Below, piece by piece: positions 1-7,628 of a stretch of DNA of 25,953 nucleotides (positions within the stretch are counted from its first letter, which is position 1; each line of letters opens with the position of its first letter). This DNA is from Myxococcales bacterium UBA5297 (GTDB lineage: Bacteria; Myxococcota; Myxococcia; Myxococcales; UBA5297). Both the position numbers and the translations under genes were made by a program. The stretch covers positions 1-25,953 of the forward strand of contig DHSB01000221.1 of assembly GCA_002408385.1 (NCBI GenBank), read 5' to 3'. The notes beneath the pieces were generated by a model, which had not been told where the DNA came from, ran no database searches, and worked only from the letters and a program-made list of their open reading frames with translations.

Positions 1-873
1 CACCGGCACCCGGAGGGTCGCCAAGGTGCTCTTGCCGACCACGCCGTCCTCGGGCAGGCCGTGTCGCTGCTGGAAGGCACGAACCGCGGCGGCGAGCGGC
101 TCATCGAAGGTGGGCGACGGCTCGCCATCTGTCGGGGCCAGATCGCCCGTCGCCTCAAGCCGCGCGCGCAGCGCGAGGACGCGTTTGCCTCTGCTGCCGA
201 GGGAGAGCGGTGGGCCCTTCGGAACCTGGAGCCAGCCTCCGCGCGCGGCGAGCGCGCGGTACTCGGCGAGCGCCGCGCGCAGCCGGCGATAGCCTTCGTG
301 CGGCGGGTCGAGGGCAGCGAAGGCCTCGAGGGGATCGGTCTCCTGTGCGAGCGCGGCGAGCACCCGCGCCGGCTCGGCCTCGCGCGGTCCGATGCGCCAA
401 GGTGGCCGCTGCTCCTCGGGCGAAACCCTGCCGTGCCGCCGGTGCTCGGCGTGCAGCAGCGCGACACCGCTCAGCCGAAGCTCGAGCCGGGCGAGCGAAT
501 CGAGATCGGTCCCCGCTCTGGCCGTCAGCGCCTCGAGCGCCTCGAGCCGATAGGGCCCGGTGCCGAGTCCCTCGAGCCGCGAGGCACGGAGCGCCTCGAC
601 GAGGGCGCGCGCCCGAGGGCGCGGTCCTGTGGCGTCGACCCAGAGCGGTTGGAAGCCGCGGCTCGAATAGAGCTCGCCGAGCGTCCGACAACGATGCTTC
701 GCGCCCGGGCACGGCGATTTGCCGGAGACCCCGCGCGGTCGCAAGAGCTCCTCGAGTCGATGCTCGAGTCCGGAGGACGGGCTGCTGAAAGACTGGGGAC
801 CGGGATGCGCGACGAGCGCGAGTCCTGTCAGCACGGAAGACACAACGGACAAGCGTGGGCTCCGTCGGCACAA
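1..873 (-). CDS. L,D-transpeptidase, LdtD/YcbB type (partial, C-terminus outside window)
   Basis: This family makes 3-3 crosslinks between peptidoglycan stem peptides in the periplasm. Read on the minus strand, the protein starts with a short basic stretch and a hydrophobic segment (roughly residues 8-22, SVVSSVLTGLALVAHPG) that looks like a signal peptide. A scaffold-type region follows with YSSRGFQPLW near residue 69, which matches the LdtD N-terminal pattern. A peptidoglycan-binding domain near residues 225-290 has LRARLEATGDL, AAAVRAFQQRHGL and DGVVGKSTLATL. The YkuD catalytic domain with its HxnSHGC motif would lie beyond the left edge, so activity cannot be judged. The frame is closed by a stop at 913-915. 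No ATG exists in frame; I chose the TTG at 871-873 because it precedes the signal-peptide-like segment, and GTG codons at 841 and 832 are alternatives. Family is fairly certain, the start is not. Confidence 0.8.
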   Translation of the reverse strand, partial: MCRRSPRLSVVSSVLTGLALVAHPGPQSFSSPSSGLEHRLEELLRPRGVSGKSPCPGAKHRCRTLGELYSSRGFQPLWVDATGPRPRARALVEALRASRLEGLGTGPYRLEALEALTARAGTDLDSLARLELRLSGVALLHAEHRRHGRVSPEEQRPPWRIGPREAEPARVLAALAQETDPLEAFAALDPPHEGYRRLRAALAEYRALAARGGWLQVPKGPPLSLGSRGKRVLALRARLEATGDLAPTDGEPSPTFDEPLAAAVRAFQQRHGLPEDGVVGKSTLATLRVPV

Positions 874-1230
874 GCGGCATGCCGTCGCCTCGGCTGCTTG
901 GATGAACGCTAGTCATCCGCTCGCAAGCCCGGCGCAGCGCCGGCACGCACGGCCGTGGGGCGAGCGGGCAGCGGCGCTCGATCGCGGCCCGTCCACGCCG
1001 CGAGCTCGGGTCTCGCACGAGTGCAAATACGCCCAAGCTCGGAAGCTGGAGGTCTGGGCCCTCGAGAGGCGTCGGAAGACCCCCCCCTGCGTGCGACATC
1101 GGTGGGCGCGAAGCGTTGCTTGAAGGCCCCTCGATCTGGGCCTCGCAAGCTCGGCCTCCGCGCAAGGTGAACGGGGCTCGAGGCGAGCGGAATCGAACCG
1201 AGAGAGAGAGAGGGCTTTCGCGACGCCTCT
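874..1230. other. Intergenic region, no gene seen
   Basis: About 355 bases separate the start of the L,D-transpeptidase gene from the 3' end of the PCC-domain gene, both on the minus strand. The open frames here translate to Arg- and Pro-rich low-complexity sequence and match no family. It contains a run of eight C at 1080-1087, a copy of a short motif GGCCTCGCAAGCTCGGC (1139-1155) that recurs at 10282-10298 and, inverted with two changes, at 3173-3190, and a GA dinucleotide run around 1199-1213. The transpeptidase promoter should lie here, but no confident -35/-10 pair was identified. Confidence 0.5.
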
Positions 1231-1701
1231 TCAGGAGCCGCGCTCGGACGGCGCGAGATCGGGCGCGTCGAGGTCGATGAGCGTGAGGCCTGTCTCCTCG
1301 TCCTCCCGGCGCACGAGCGGCTCTTCGGCGTCCGTGAGCGTCATCTCCAGCGTGGGCCGCACGTGGGCCGAGAACAGGTGCCCGCCGACGACCGAGCCGT
1401 CGCGCTTGCCCAGGACCGCGTGCAGGTGGACCCGAGGTCGCTCGTTGCTCATCGCGATGGTCCCGCCGAGCGCGAGCACCTCGACCTGCTCATCGACCGG
1501 AATTTCCTGAAACTGCTTCGTCTCCCAGTCGTAGTAGGCGAGCACCGCGTCGCTCAAGGCGCCAATCGCCGACAGGCGGGCGGCCCCCAGCCCATGGGCG
1601 CTCGCGAACTCCTCGAGCGTTTTCACGACCTCGTCGCCCTTCTCGAAGACGAGCGTGTAGGTCTTCACTGTCTTGCCGTCGAAGACGAGCCTGGCTTTCA
1701 C
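1231..1701 (-). CDS. PCC/DUF296 (PD1-like) domain protein
   Basis: This is a 156-residue single-domain protein of the PCC (plants and prokaryotes conserved, DUF296) family. Bacterial members are small trimeric proteins of largely unknown function. The sequence runs through the typical landmarks: FEKGDEVVKTLEEFA (residues 19-33), SAIGALSDAVLAYYDWETK (44-62), VEVLALGG, and RVHLHAVLGKRDGSVVGGHL (90-109). H92, H94 and H108 form the conserved His cluster proposed as a metal site. The frame stays open upstream to 1782, but the extra 27 residues are basic and atypical. A GTG at 1699-1701 sits 9 bases after a GGAGG (minus strand, 1711-1715), so I take GTG as the start. No AT-hook is present, unlike plant relatives. 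It appears to be a single-gene unit, divergent from the DUF5996 gene. Family assignment is strong; function is not known. Confidence 0.88.
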   Translation of the reverse strand: MKARLVFDGKTVKTYTLVFEKGDEVVKTLEEFASAHGLGAARLSAIGALSDAVLAYYDWETKQFQEIPVDEQVEVLALGGTIAMSNERPRVHLHAVLGKRDGSVVGGHLFSAHVRPTLEMTLTDAEEPLVRREDEETGLTLIDLDAPDLAPSERGS

Positions 1702-1710
1702 GGGCGCACC

Positions 1711-1715
1711 CCTCC
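1711..1715 (-). promoter_or_regulatory. Ribosome binding site deciding the GTG start of the PCC gene
   Basis: The minus strand reads GGAGG here, 9 bases before the GTG at 1699-1701. The longer in-frame start at 1782 has no comparable signal, so this site supports the shorter protein. Confidence 0.75.
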
Positions 1716-2137
1716 GCGGGAAAAGGGCCTCTCGGAAGAATCTGTGCAGCCGCACGAGATGAACGCCCGGCCGCAAGGGCACCTCGGGGAGGACGGCGCG
1801 CCCGGCGCCAAGGGTGTCCGCGGGTTCGGTGGGTCGGTGAGATCGAGGGCTTGGGAGCGAGACGGAGCACCGCTGCGTCGAGGGCGCACGGCTCTACTCG
1901 AGCGGCGCCAGGGCTGTCGCCGCCCGACCTCTCGTCGAGAGCCATCGGCCTGTCGCGAGGCCCAGGCGCAAGTTGCGCGGGAGGCCGGCAGTCCGCTTGG
2001 GCGGGCGTGACAGCGTCCGACCGCGGGCTGGCCGGGCCGGTCTGCCGTCGCGCGCCGGTGCAAGAGCGCGAGCCCGCGGGGGGCTGTCTACATTCATCGG
2101 GTGCGGAAGCAGGGCTGTCAGCAGTCTGCTCGCCGCC

Positions 2138-2142
2138 GGAGG
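2138..2142 (+). promoter_or_regulatory. Ribosome binding site deciding the DUF5996 start
   Basis: GGAGG lies 6 bases before the ATG at 2149. It favours this ATG over the upstream in-frame GTG at 2101, which would add 16 basic, atypical residues. Confidence 0.8.
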
Positions 2143-2148
2143 CCCGTC

Positions 2149-3117
2149 ATGGCACACAGCCGCTCGCACGAAGAGTCATGGCCCGAGTTGCCTATCGAAG
2201 CCTGGGGGTCGACCTGCGACACCCTTCACATGTGGACGCAGATCGTCGGCAAGACGCGCCTTGCGCTCTCGCCGTTTCTCAACCACTGGTGGCAGGTGCC
2301 GCTCTACGTGAGCGCCCGCGGGCTGACGACCTCGCCCATCCCGTACGGCGAGCGCTTCTTCGAGGTCATCTTCGATCTGAACGGCCACAACCTCTTCATT
2401 CACACGAGCGAGGGGCGTACCAAGGCGCTGCCGCTGCTCGAGCGGTCGGTGGCCTCATTCCACGAGGAGTACTTCCGGGCGCTGCGCGCGCTCGACCTCG
2501 ACGTCCACATCTGGAACATGCCGGTCGAGGTGCCCGACCCCATCCCATTTGACGAGGACGAGGAGCACGCCTCCTACGACCCGCTCTGGGCCAACCGCTT
2601 CTTCCGCGCCCTGCTGCAGGCCGACGCGCTGCTCAAGCGGTTCGCTTCGGGTTTTCAGGGCAAGCAGAGCCCGGTCCACTTCTTCTGGGGCAGTTTCGAT
2701 CTCGCCGGAACGCGCTTCTCGGGCCGCCCCGCGCCGCCGCGCCCGGGGGCCGATCGCATCAACCGCGAGGCCTATTCGCACGAGGTGGCGAGCTTCGGCT
2801 TCTGGCCCGGCAGGAGCGGGGTGTGCGACGCCATCTTCTATGCCTACGCCGCGCCCGAGCCCGGAGGGTTCGCGAGCGCGAAGGCCGCGCCGGCGAGCGC
2901 GGGCTACCTCGAGCCGCTGCGCGAGTTCGTCCTGCCCTACGAGCAGGTGAGGCGCTCGGCGACCCCGGGCGAGGACGTGCTCGCCTTTTTCCAGAGCGTC
3001 TATGAGGCGGCTTCGAGCGCGGGCTGGGACAAGCAGGCGCTCGACAGGCTGCCACGACCCGCGCAGGCGGCGAAAGGTGGCGGGGAGCACCCGCCGGTTC
3101 ATCCAGCCGGCGAGTAG
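2149..3117 (+). CDS. DUF5996 family protein
   Basis: This 322-residue protein matches the DUF5996 family, which has no assigned biochemical role. Recognisable stretches are WPELPIEAW near the N-terminus, TLHMWTQIVGKTRLALSP, NHWWQVPLYVSARGLTTSPIPYG, EVIFDLNGHNLFIHTSEG, and in the second half SPVHFFWGSFDLAGTRFSGR, followed by an EVASFGFWPG segment. These aromatic- and His-rich blocks (WTQI, NHWWQVPL, HFFWGSFDLA, SFGFWPG) are the conserved core of the family, and the length is typical. No signal peptide or membrane segment is visible, so a cytoplasmic location is inferred. The start at 2149 is supported by a GGAGG 6 bases upstream. It stands alone, and its 3' end faces a convergent outer-membrane protein gene across a repeat-rich gap. 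The family call is confident; I offer no function. Confidence 0.85.
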   Translation: MAHSRSHEESWPELPIEAWGSTCDTLHMWTQIVGKTRLALSPFLNHWWQVPLYVSARGLTTSPIPYGERFFEVIFDLNGHNLFIHTSEGRTKALPLLERSVASFHEEYFRALRALDLDVHIWNMPVEVPDPIPFDEDEEHASYDPLWANRFFRALLQADALLKRFASGFQGKQSPVHFFWGSFDLAGTRFSGRPAPPRPGADRINREAYSHEVASFGFWPGRSGVCDAIFYAYAAPEPGGFASAKAAPASAGYLEPLREFVLPYEQVRRSATPGEDVLAFFQSVYEAASSAGWDKQALDRLPRPAQAAKGGGEHPPVHPAGE

Positions 3118-3245
3118 TCCTGAAGACGTGTCGAAGAATCCTTCAGAGCGATAGCCGGTCAGGCCGAGCGTAGGCCGAGTTTGCGAGGTCGGAGTCGGGC
3201 CCCTCGACTCGCCTCCCTCGTTCCTCGGGACGCTACGCTCCCAAC
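3118..3245 (+). repeat. Dispersed repeat family B, copy 1
   Basis: This stretch aligns, with gaps, to 19228-19365. Shared blocks are CCTGAAGA, GTCGAAGA, a CCTTC core, AGCGA, CCGGTCAG, CCGAGC, GTCGGGCC(C/T)CTCGACTC, CCTCGTTCCTCG and GCTACGCTC. It begins directly after the DUF5996 stop codon. Confidence 0.65.
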
Positions 3246-3366
3246 CAACAGCGACCGAGTATCGCGCGAGGCGGGGAGCGCCGCCGTCTCGGCGGCCTGC
3301 GCGCGCGCATGAAGAAGAGGCGCTGAAGCGAGGCTTAGAATTGCTGCCCGCTGTTCGTTCATGGGA

Positions 3367-3419
3367 CACAGCCGGGCAAGGGTCCGGTGCAAAGCTCGGG
3401 GTGAGCGGGTGGCGAGCCG
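3367..3419 (+). repeat. Dispersed repeat family C, copy 1 (53 bp)
   Basis: By eye about 48 of 53 bases match 10356-10408, with no gap. The best-conserved part is GCTCGGGGTGAGCGGGTGGC. Both copies have the same orientation and lie just downstream of the 3' end of a minus-strand envelope gene. Confidence 0.75.
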
Positions 3420-3519
3420 AGCTTGGGGTGATTTGGCGACAGACCGTGAGGCCTGGAGCCTTGCCGCTCCGGCTCCCGGTTGGTTTCGGGCTCGGCCGGC
3501 TTGGGGGCATCGAGCCGCG

Positions 3520-4200
3520 CTAGAACTGCAGGTGCAGCGCGATCTGCGGCTGGAAGGAGAACCCGGCGATCAAGCCGCTGCCCTCCTCCTCATGGATAAC
3601 GCCGGGGTTTGTCGAGTTCTCCTGCTCGGAGGTGTTGCCCGCGTAGGCCAGGCTCGCGATGGTGGTCGAGAAGCGCAGCGCGAGGTTCTTTCCCAGCTTC
3701 CTCTCAAACGCGATGCCGAGGTCCGTGCCGAGCGAATAGCCGGAGGTATCGGTTTCGGTGGAGTGGAGGCCCAAACCCGCCGACGGGGTGAGTTGCTTGG
3801 TGCTGCTGGAGCGATAGCCAAACCCCAGGGTCAGGACGCCACTGAGCTCGACGACGCCTCCGGGATTGAAGACGTAACGGCCGCCCAAGGCCGCCGACAG
3901 GAGGCTGGTGCTCTTCTCGGTCGTCGCCGACGCGGCGTCTTGCGACGGAGTCTCGGTCGAATCGCTCTGATAGGCGCCGTCGAGCTGCAACCCGAGCCAC
4001 AGGTTCCCAGTCAAGCGTCGCTCGGCGGCAAAGGCCAGCGCGAGCGGAGTGGTGGTCGACAACTGCCCCAGGGGAAGGCGGCTGTAGAGGCCGACGCCGG
4101 TGCCTATCGACCAGTCTGGAGCAGCGGCGGTCGTCAAGGGCTCGGCGCGAAGCGCGGTGGGGACGAGAAGCAGGGCGACCAGGGCGAGGGACAGGCGCAT
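3520..4200 (-). CDS. Small outer-membrane beta-barrel protein
   Basis: The 226-residue protein starts with a classic signal peptide (MRLSLALVALLLVPTALRAEP, cleavage after LRA near residue 18). The rest alternates short amphipathic strands with Ser/Thr/Gly-rich turns: WSIGTGVGLYSRLP, LWLGLQLDGAYQS, LLSAALGGRYVF, VVELSGVLTLGFGYRSSS, GYSLGTDLGIAFERKL, LALRFSTTIASLAYAG and LIAGFSFQPQIALHLQF. The terminal residue is Phe, the usual outer-membrane insertion signal. I count roughly eight strands or slightly more, which suggests a small OmpA/OmpX-sized barrel; no periplasmic domain is attached. The start at 4200 has GGAGG 6 bases upstream; the frame is open to 4242 without a comparable site. It lies 42 bases after the DUF3467 gene on the same strand, so they probably form an operon. 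The barrel class is confident, the specific role unknown. Confidence 0.82.
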   Translation of the reverse strand: MRLSLALVALLLVPTALRAEPLTTAAAPDWSIGTGVGLYSRLPLGQLSTTTPLALAFAAERRLTGNLWLGLQLDGAYQSDSTETPSQDAASATTEKSTSLLSAALGGRYVFNPGGVVELSGVLTLGFGYRSSSTKQLTPSAGLGLHSTETDTSGYSLGTDLGIAFERKLGKNLALRFSTTIASLAYAGNTSEQENSTNPGVIHEEEGSGLIAGFSFQPQIALHLQF

Positions 4201-4206
4201 GGGCTT

Positions 4207-4211
4207 CCTCC
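4207..4211 (-). promoter_or_regulatory. Ribosome binding site deciding the outer-membrane protein start
   Basis: Minus-strand GGAGG is 6 bases before the ATG at 4200, and that ATG is followed immediately by a textbook signal peptide. The longer in-frame start at 4242 would bury the signal peptide behind 14 residues. Confidence 0.8.
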
Positions 4212-4242
4212 GACTGTTCGGTGGGGTTTCGGGCGGCAGCAA

Positions 4243-4554
4243 TCAGTGCATCGGGCCTTCGGGCAGACGCCCGAGGTCGATCGTTCCGAAGGAGCGCTCG
4301 TAGCGCGCGAGGTTGTCCTGCAGCGCGAGCACCAGGCGCTTCATGTGCTGCGGGCTCGTGATGATCCGCGCCCGCACCTTGGCTTTGGGCTGCTGCGGCT
4401 GGACGTAGATGAAGTCCAGGGTGAACTCGGTAGGCGTGTGGTTCACCATCGCCAGGTTGCAGTACATGCCCTGGGCAATCTGGTCGTCGAGGTCGATCTG
4501 GAGCTGGACCTCCTTGGCGGCGACCTTCTCCTTCGGCTTGTCGTTCTCGCTCAT
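4243..4554 (-). CDS. DUF3467 domain protein
   Basis: A 103-residue protein covering the DUF3467 family, found in many bacteria and of unknown function. Key stretches are LQIDLDDQIAQGMYCNLAMV (residues 18-37), NHTPTEFTLDFIYVQPQQPKAKVRARIITSP (38-68) and MKRLVLALQDNLARYERSFG (71-90). These match the family pattern of a beta-rich core followed by an amphipathic helix that ends in a YExxFG-like motif. The first 15 residues are charged and Lys-rich. No signal peptide is present, so it is probably cytoplasmic. The start at 4554 has AGGAG 6 bases upstream. It is the first gene of an apparent operon with the outer-membrane barrel downstream. How a cytoplasmic DUF3467 protein would relate to a barrel protein is not evident. 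Family call is strong. Confidence 0.88.
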   Translation of the reverse strand: MSENDKPKEKVAAKEVQLQIDLDDQIAQGMYCNLAMVNHTPTEFTLDFIYVQPQQPKAKVRARIITSPQHMKRLVLALQDNLARYERSFGTIDLGRLPEGPMH

Positions 4555-4671
4555 CTTCGACTCCTGCGCGGATGCGGGCGGGCCCTGTCATAGCACCAAC
4601 AACCTCCCGCCTGCCTGCTTGTCGCTTTCCCAACTACGCGCGGAGCGGCGAGCTGTGCTAATCCCAGAGGC

Positions 4672-5451
4672 GTGGCGCCCACCAAGACCGAAGACACCCG
4701 GTTGCTCCCCTTTTCGCTCGGCAGGGGCAACGCGGCCGCAAACGTCCTGCTGATCCACGGTTTCACCGGCACGCCGTTCGAGATGCGCTATCTCGGCGGC
4801 TATCTGGCGAAGCGAGGCTTCCACGCCATCGGCATCCGGCTGCCGGGCCACGGGCTCGACCCCGAAGCGCTCGAGCGCACCGGCGCGATGGACTGGATCA
4901 ACGAGGCGCGCGCCCAGCTCCTCGCCCTGCCCGCCGGCAAGCCGACCTTCGTCGCCGGGCTGTCGATGGGCGCGCTCATCGCCTCCATCCTCGCCGCCGA
5001 ACACCGCGACCGGGTCGCCGGGCTTGCCCTGTGCGCGCCCGCCTTGGAGGTCAACAGCAAGATGTCCGCGCTGCTCGGCCTGTCGAGCCTGGGCGTGCTC
5101 TCGGCCGCGGTGCGCTTCGTGCCCAAGAAGCCCAGCGCCCTGCTCGACGAGAAGATGCGCGCCCGGGTCCCGCGCATCGAGAAGATCCCGGTCGCCGCGG
5201 CCGCCGGGTTCGAGCGCGTCCAGGCGCTCGCGCGCCTCGCGCTGCCCAAGGTCGTCGCCCCGGCGATGGTCGTCTACTCCGAGGCCGATCAGACGGTCCC
5301 GGCCAGCGCCGCCCGCGAGGTCGCCAAGCTCATCGGGACCCGGCCGGTGCGCCTGGTGCGGCTCGAGAGGTCGAGCCACGTGCTCACGCTCGACATCGAG
5401 CGCGAGCGGGTGGCGCAGGAAGTCGAAAGGTTCCTTCGCGCCCTCCTCTGA
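4672..5451 (+). CDS. Alpha/beta hydrolase, carboxylesterase/monoacylglycerol lipase (Est30/bMGL-like)
   Basis: The 259-residue protein has a complete alpha/beta-hydrolase layout. HGFTGTPFEMR (residues 29-39) forms the oxyanion-hole strand and is typical of Bacillus Est30 and bacterial monoacylglycerol lipases. GLSMG (96-100) carries the nucleophile S98, the probable acid is D206 in YSEADQTVP, and the base is H236 in SSHVLTLD. All three catalytic positions and the expected family length are intact. No signal peptide is seen, so it is likely cytoplasmic. The start is a GTG with no clear Shine-Dalgarno: AGAGG lies only one base upstream, too close to serve. The stop is 17 bases from the start of glycerol kinase, so the two are surely cotranscribed. 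A role releasing glycerol or acyl groups from glycerides follows from that context and is inferred. The hydrolase family is certain, the substrate is not. Confidence 0.85.
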   Translation: MAPTKTEDTRLLPFSLGRGNAAANVLLIHGFTGTPFEMRYLGGYLAKRGFHAIGIRLPGHGLDPEALERTGAMDWINEARAQLLALPAGKPTFVAGLSMGALIASILAAEHRDRVAGLALCAPALEVNSKMSALLGLSSLGVLSAAVRFVPKKPSALLDEKMRARVPRIEKIPVAAAAGFERVQALARLALPKVVAPAMVVYSEADQTVPASAAREVAKLIGTRPVRLVRLERSSHVLTLDIERERVAQEVERFLRALL

Positions 5452-5468
5452 GGGCAGGAGCAAGCACG

Positions 5469-6947
<1,479 letters not shown>

Positions 6948-7176
6948 GCGGAAGGCGGCTCGCGCGCGGCGACGTCAGTCGAGCGCGCCCCCGGCCGCAA
7001 GAGGCGCGCAGGGCTGTCCAAGCCCTCGAGGCGCGCCGACGGCGTCTGGCCGGCCGTGGAAGCAACGAAGGGGCGCCGCGGAGCGCGTCGCCACCAGGAG
7101 CGCTCTCCGCACCGGACAACGGCGCGCAAATGCGCCCGAGCCCTGGCGCGGCCGCCGGGTAGTCGTGGTGCGGCTT
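6948..7176. other. Convergent gap between glpK and the PilZ gene
   Basis: About 230 bases without a gene, between the 3' ends of glpK (+) and the PilZ gene (-). A small perfect hairpin, AGGGCT/AGCCCT with a 5-base loop, sits at 7010-7026, but no T-tract follows on either strand, so it is not called a terminator. Confidence 0.4.
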
Positions 7177-7578
7177 CTAGGCCTTTGGGCCCGGCAGCCG
7201 GTTCGCGACGATCTCCTCGATGAGCAGCACCGACTCGGGGTCGAGGTTGACGAACTCGATGCCCATCCCCGGCACCCGGCCCTCGGCGCCGGGAGGGTTG
7301 ACCCGAACGACCTTGCCCAAACCCTCAATCAGCCGCGCTCCGTCGCGCAGGGCGAACTGCAGGTAGACGAATGAGCCTTCTTCACGCGGGTTGTCGGTCC
7401 GAATGAAGACGCCGCCGACTGAGATGTTGACCGAGTACTCGGCGAGGAACTCTTCGAAGGTGTCGAAGCGGTACTGGACGAGGAGCTGAAGCGGCGCTCG
7501 GGGGTACTTGCGCCTCTCTTCGCCATTGTTCGCACCGTCTTCGGAGGCCAGGGCAGGCTTTTCGTCGGAGGCTGTCAT
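7177..7578 (-). CDS. PilZ domain protein (Myxococcus-type TIGR02266-like)
   Basis: PilZ domains bind cyclic di-GMP and pass the signal to motility, exopolysaccharide or cell-surface targets. This 133-residue protein is a single PilZ domain. It has RKYPR at residues 23-27, matching the RxxxR motif, and NISVGG at 51-56, matching the [D/N]xSxxG motif, so both ligand-binding motifs look intact. GVFIRTDNP (56-64), LGKVVRVNP and VPGMGIEFVNL follow. The [N/D]ISxGGxFIRT and GMGI[E/R]F pattern is that of the paralogous domain expanded in Myxococcus xanthus. Start is the ATG at 7578, with no clear ribosome binding site. It lies 50 bases downstream of lnt on the same strand and is probably cotranscribed with it. 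A link between c-di-GMP and lipoprotein maturation is not implied by the family. No second domain is present. Confidence 0.88.
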   Translation of the reverse strand: MTASDEKPALASEDGANNGEERRKYPRAPLQLLVQYRFDTFEEFLAEYSVNISVGGVFIRTDNPREEGSFVYLQFALRDGARLIEGLGKVVRVNPPGAEGRVPGMGIEFVNLDPESVLLIEEIVANRLPGPKA

Positions 7579-7628
7579 CACGCGCGGCAGTGTATTCCAA
7601 GCGACGGCGAGCGGCGAGATCGCTGTCC

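Larger units (their letters stand above)
1702..2148. other. Divergent intergenic region between PCC and DUF5996 genes
   Basis: About 447 bases between two divergent starts hold no convincing gene. Open frames on both strands are Arg/Pro/Gly-rich and show no family signature. The promoters of both flanking genes should lie here. TACATT at 2089-2094 could be a -10 element for the plus gene, but no matching -35 was seen, so I do not call a promoter. Confidence 0.5.
3118..3519. other. Convergent intergenic region, repeat-rich
   Basis: These 400 bases lie between the 3' ends of the DUF5996 gene (+) and the outer-membrane protein gene (-). No gene is supported. The left part (3118-3245) is related to the sequence at 19228-19365, and the right part (3367-3419) is a near copy of 10356-10408. 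In between, GAGGCGGGGAGCGCCGC at about 3269-3284 recurs at about 10262-10277. The region therefore seems to be a patchwork of dispersed intergenic repeats. No hairpin followed by a T-tract was seen. Confidence 0.6.

Noticed and set aside
61..912. Plus-strand open frame at the left edge
   Set aside because: It is antisense to the L,D-transpeptidase frame, which shows a recognisable peptidoglycan-binding domain.
7010..7026. Terminator hairpin between glpK and the PilZ gene
   Set aside because: The perfect 6-bp stem is short and no T-tract follows on either strand.
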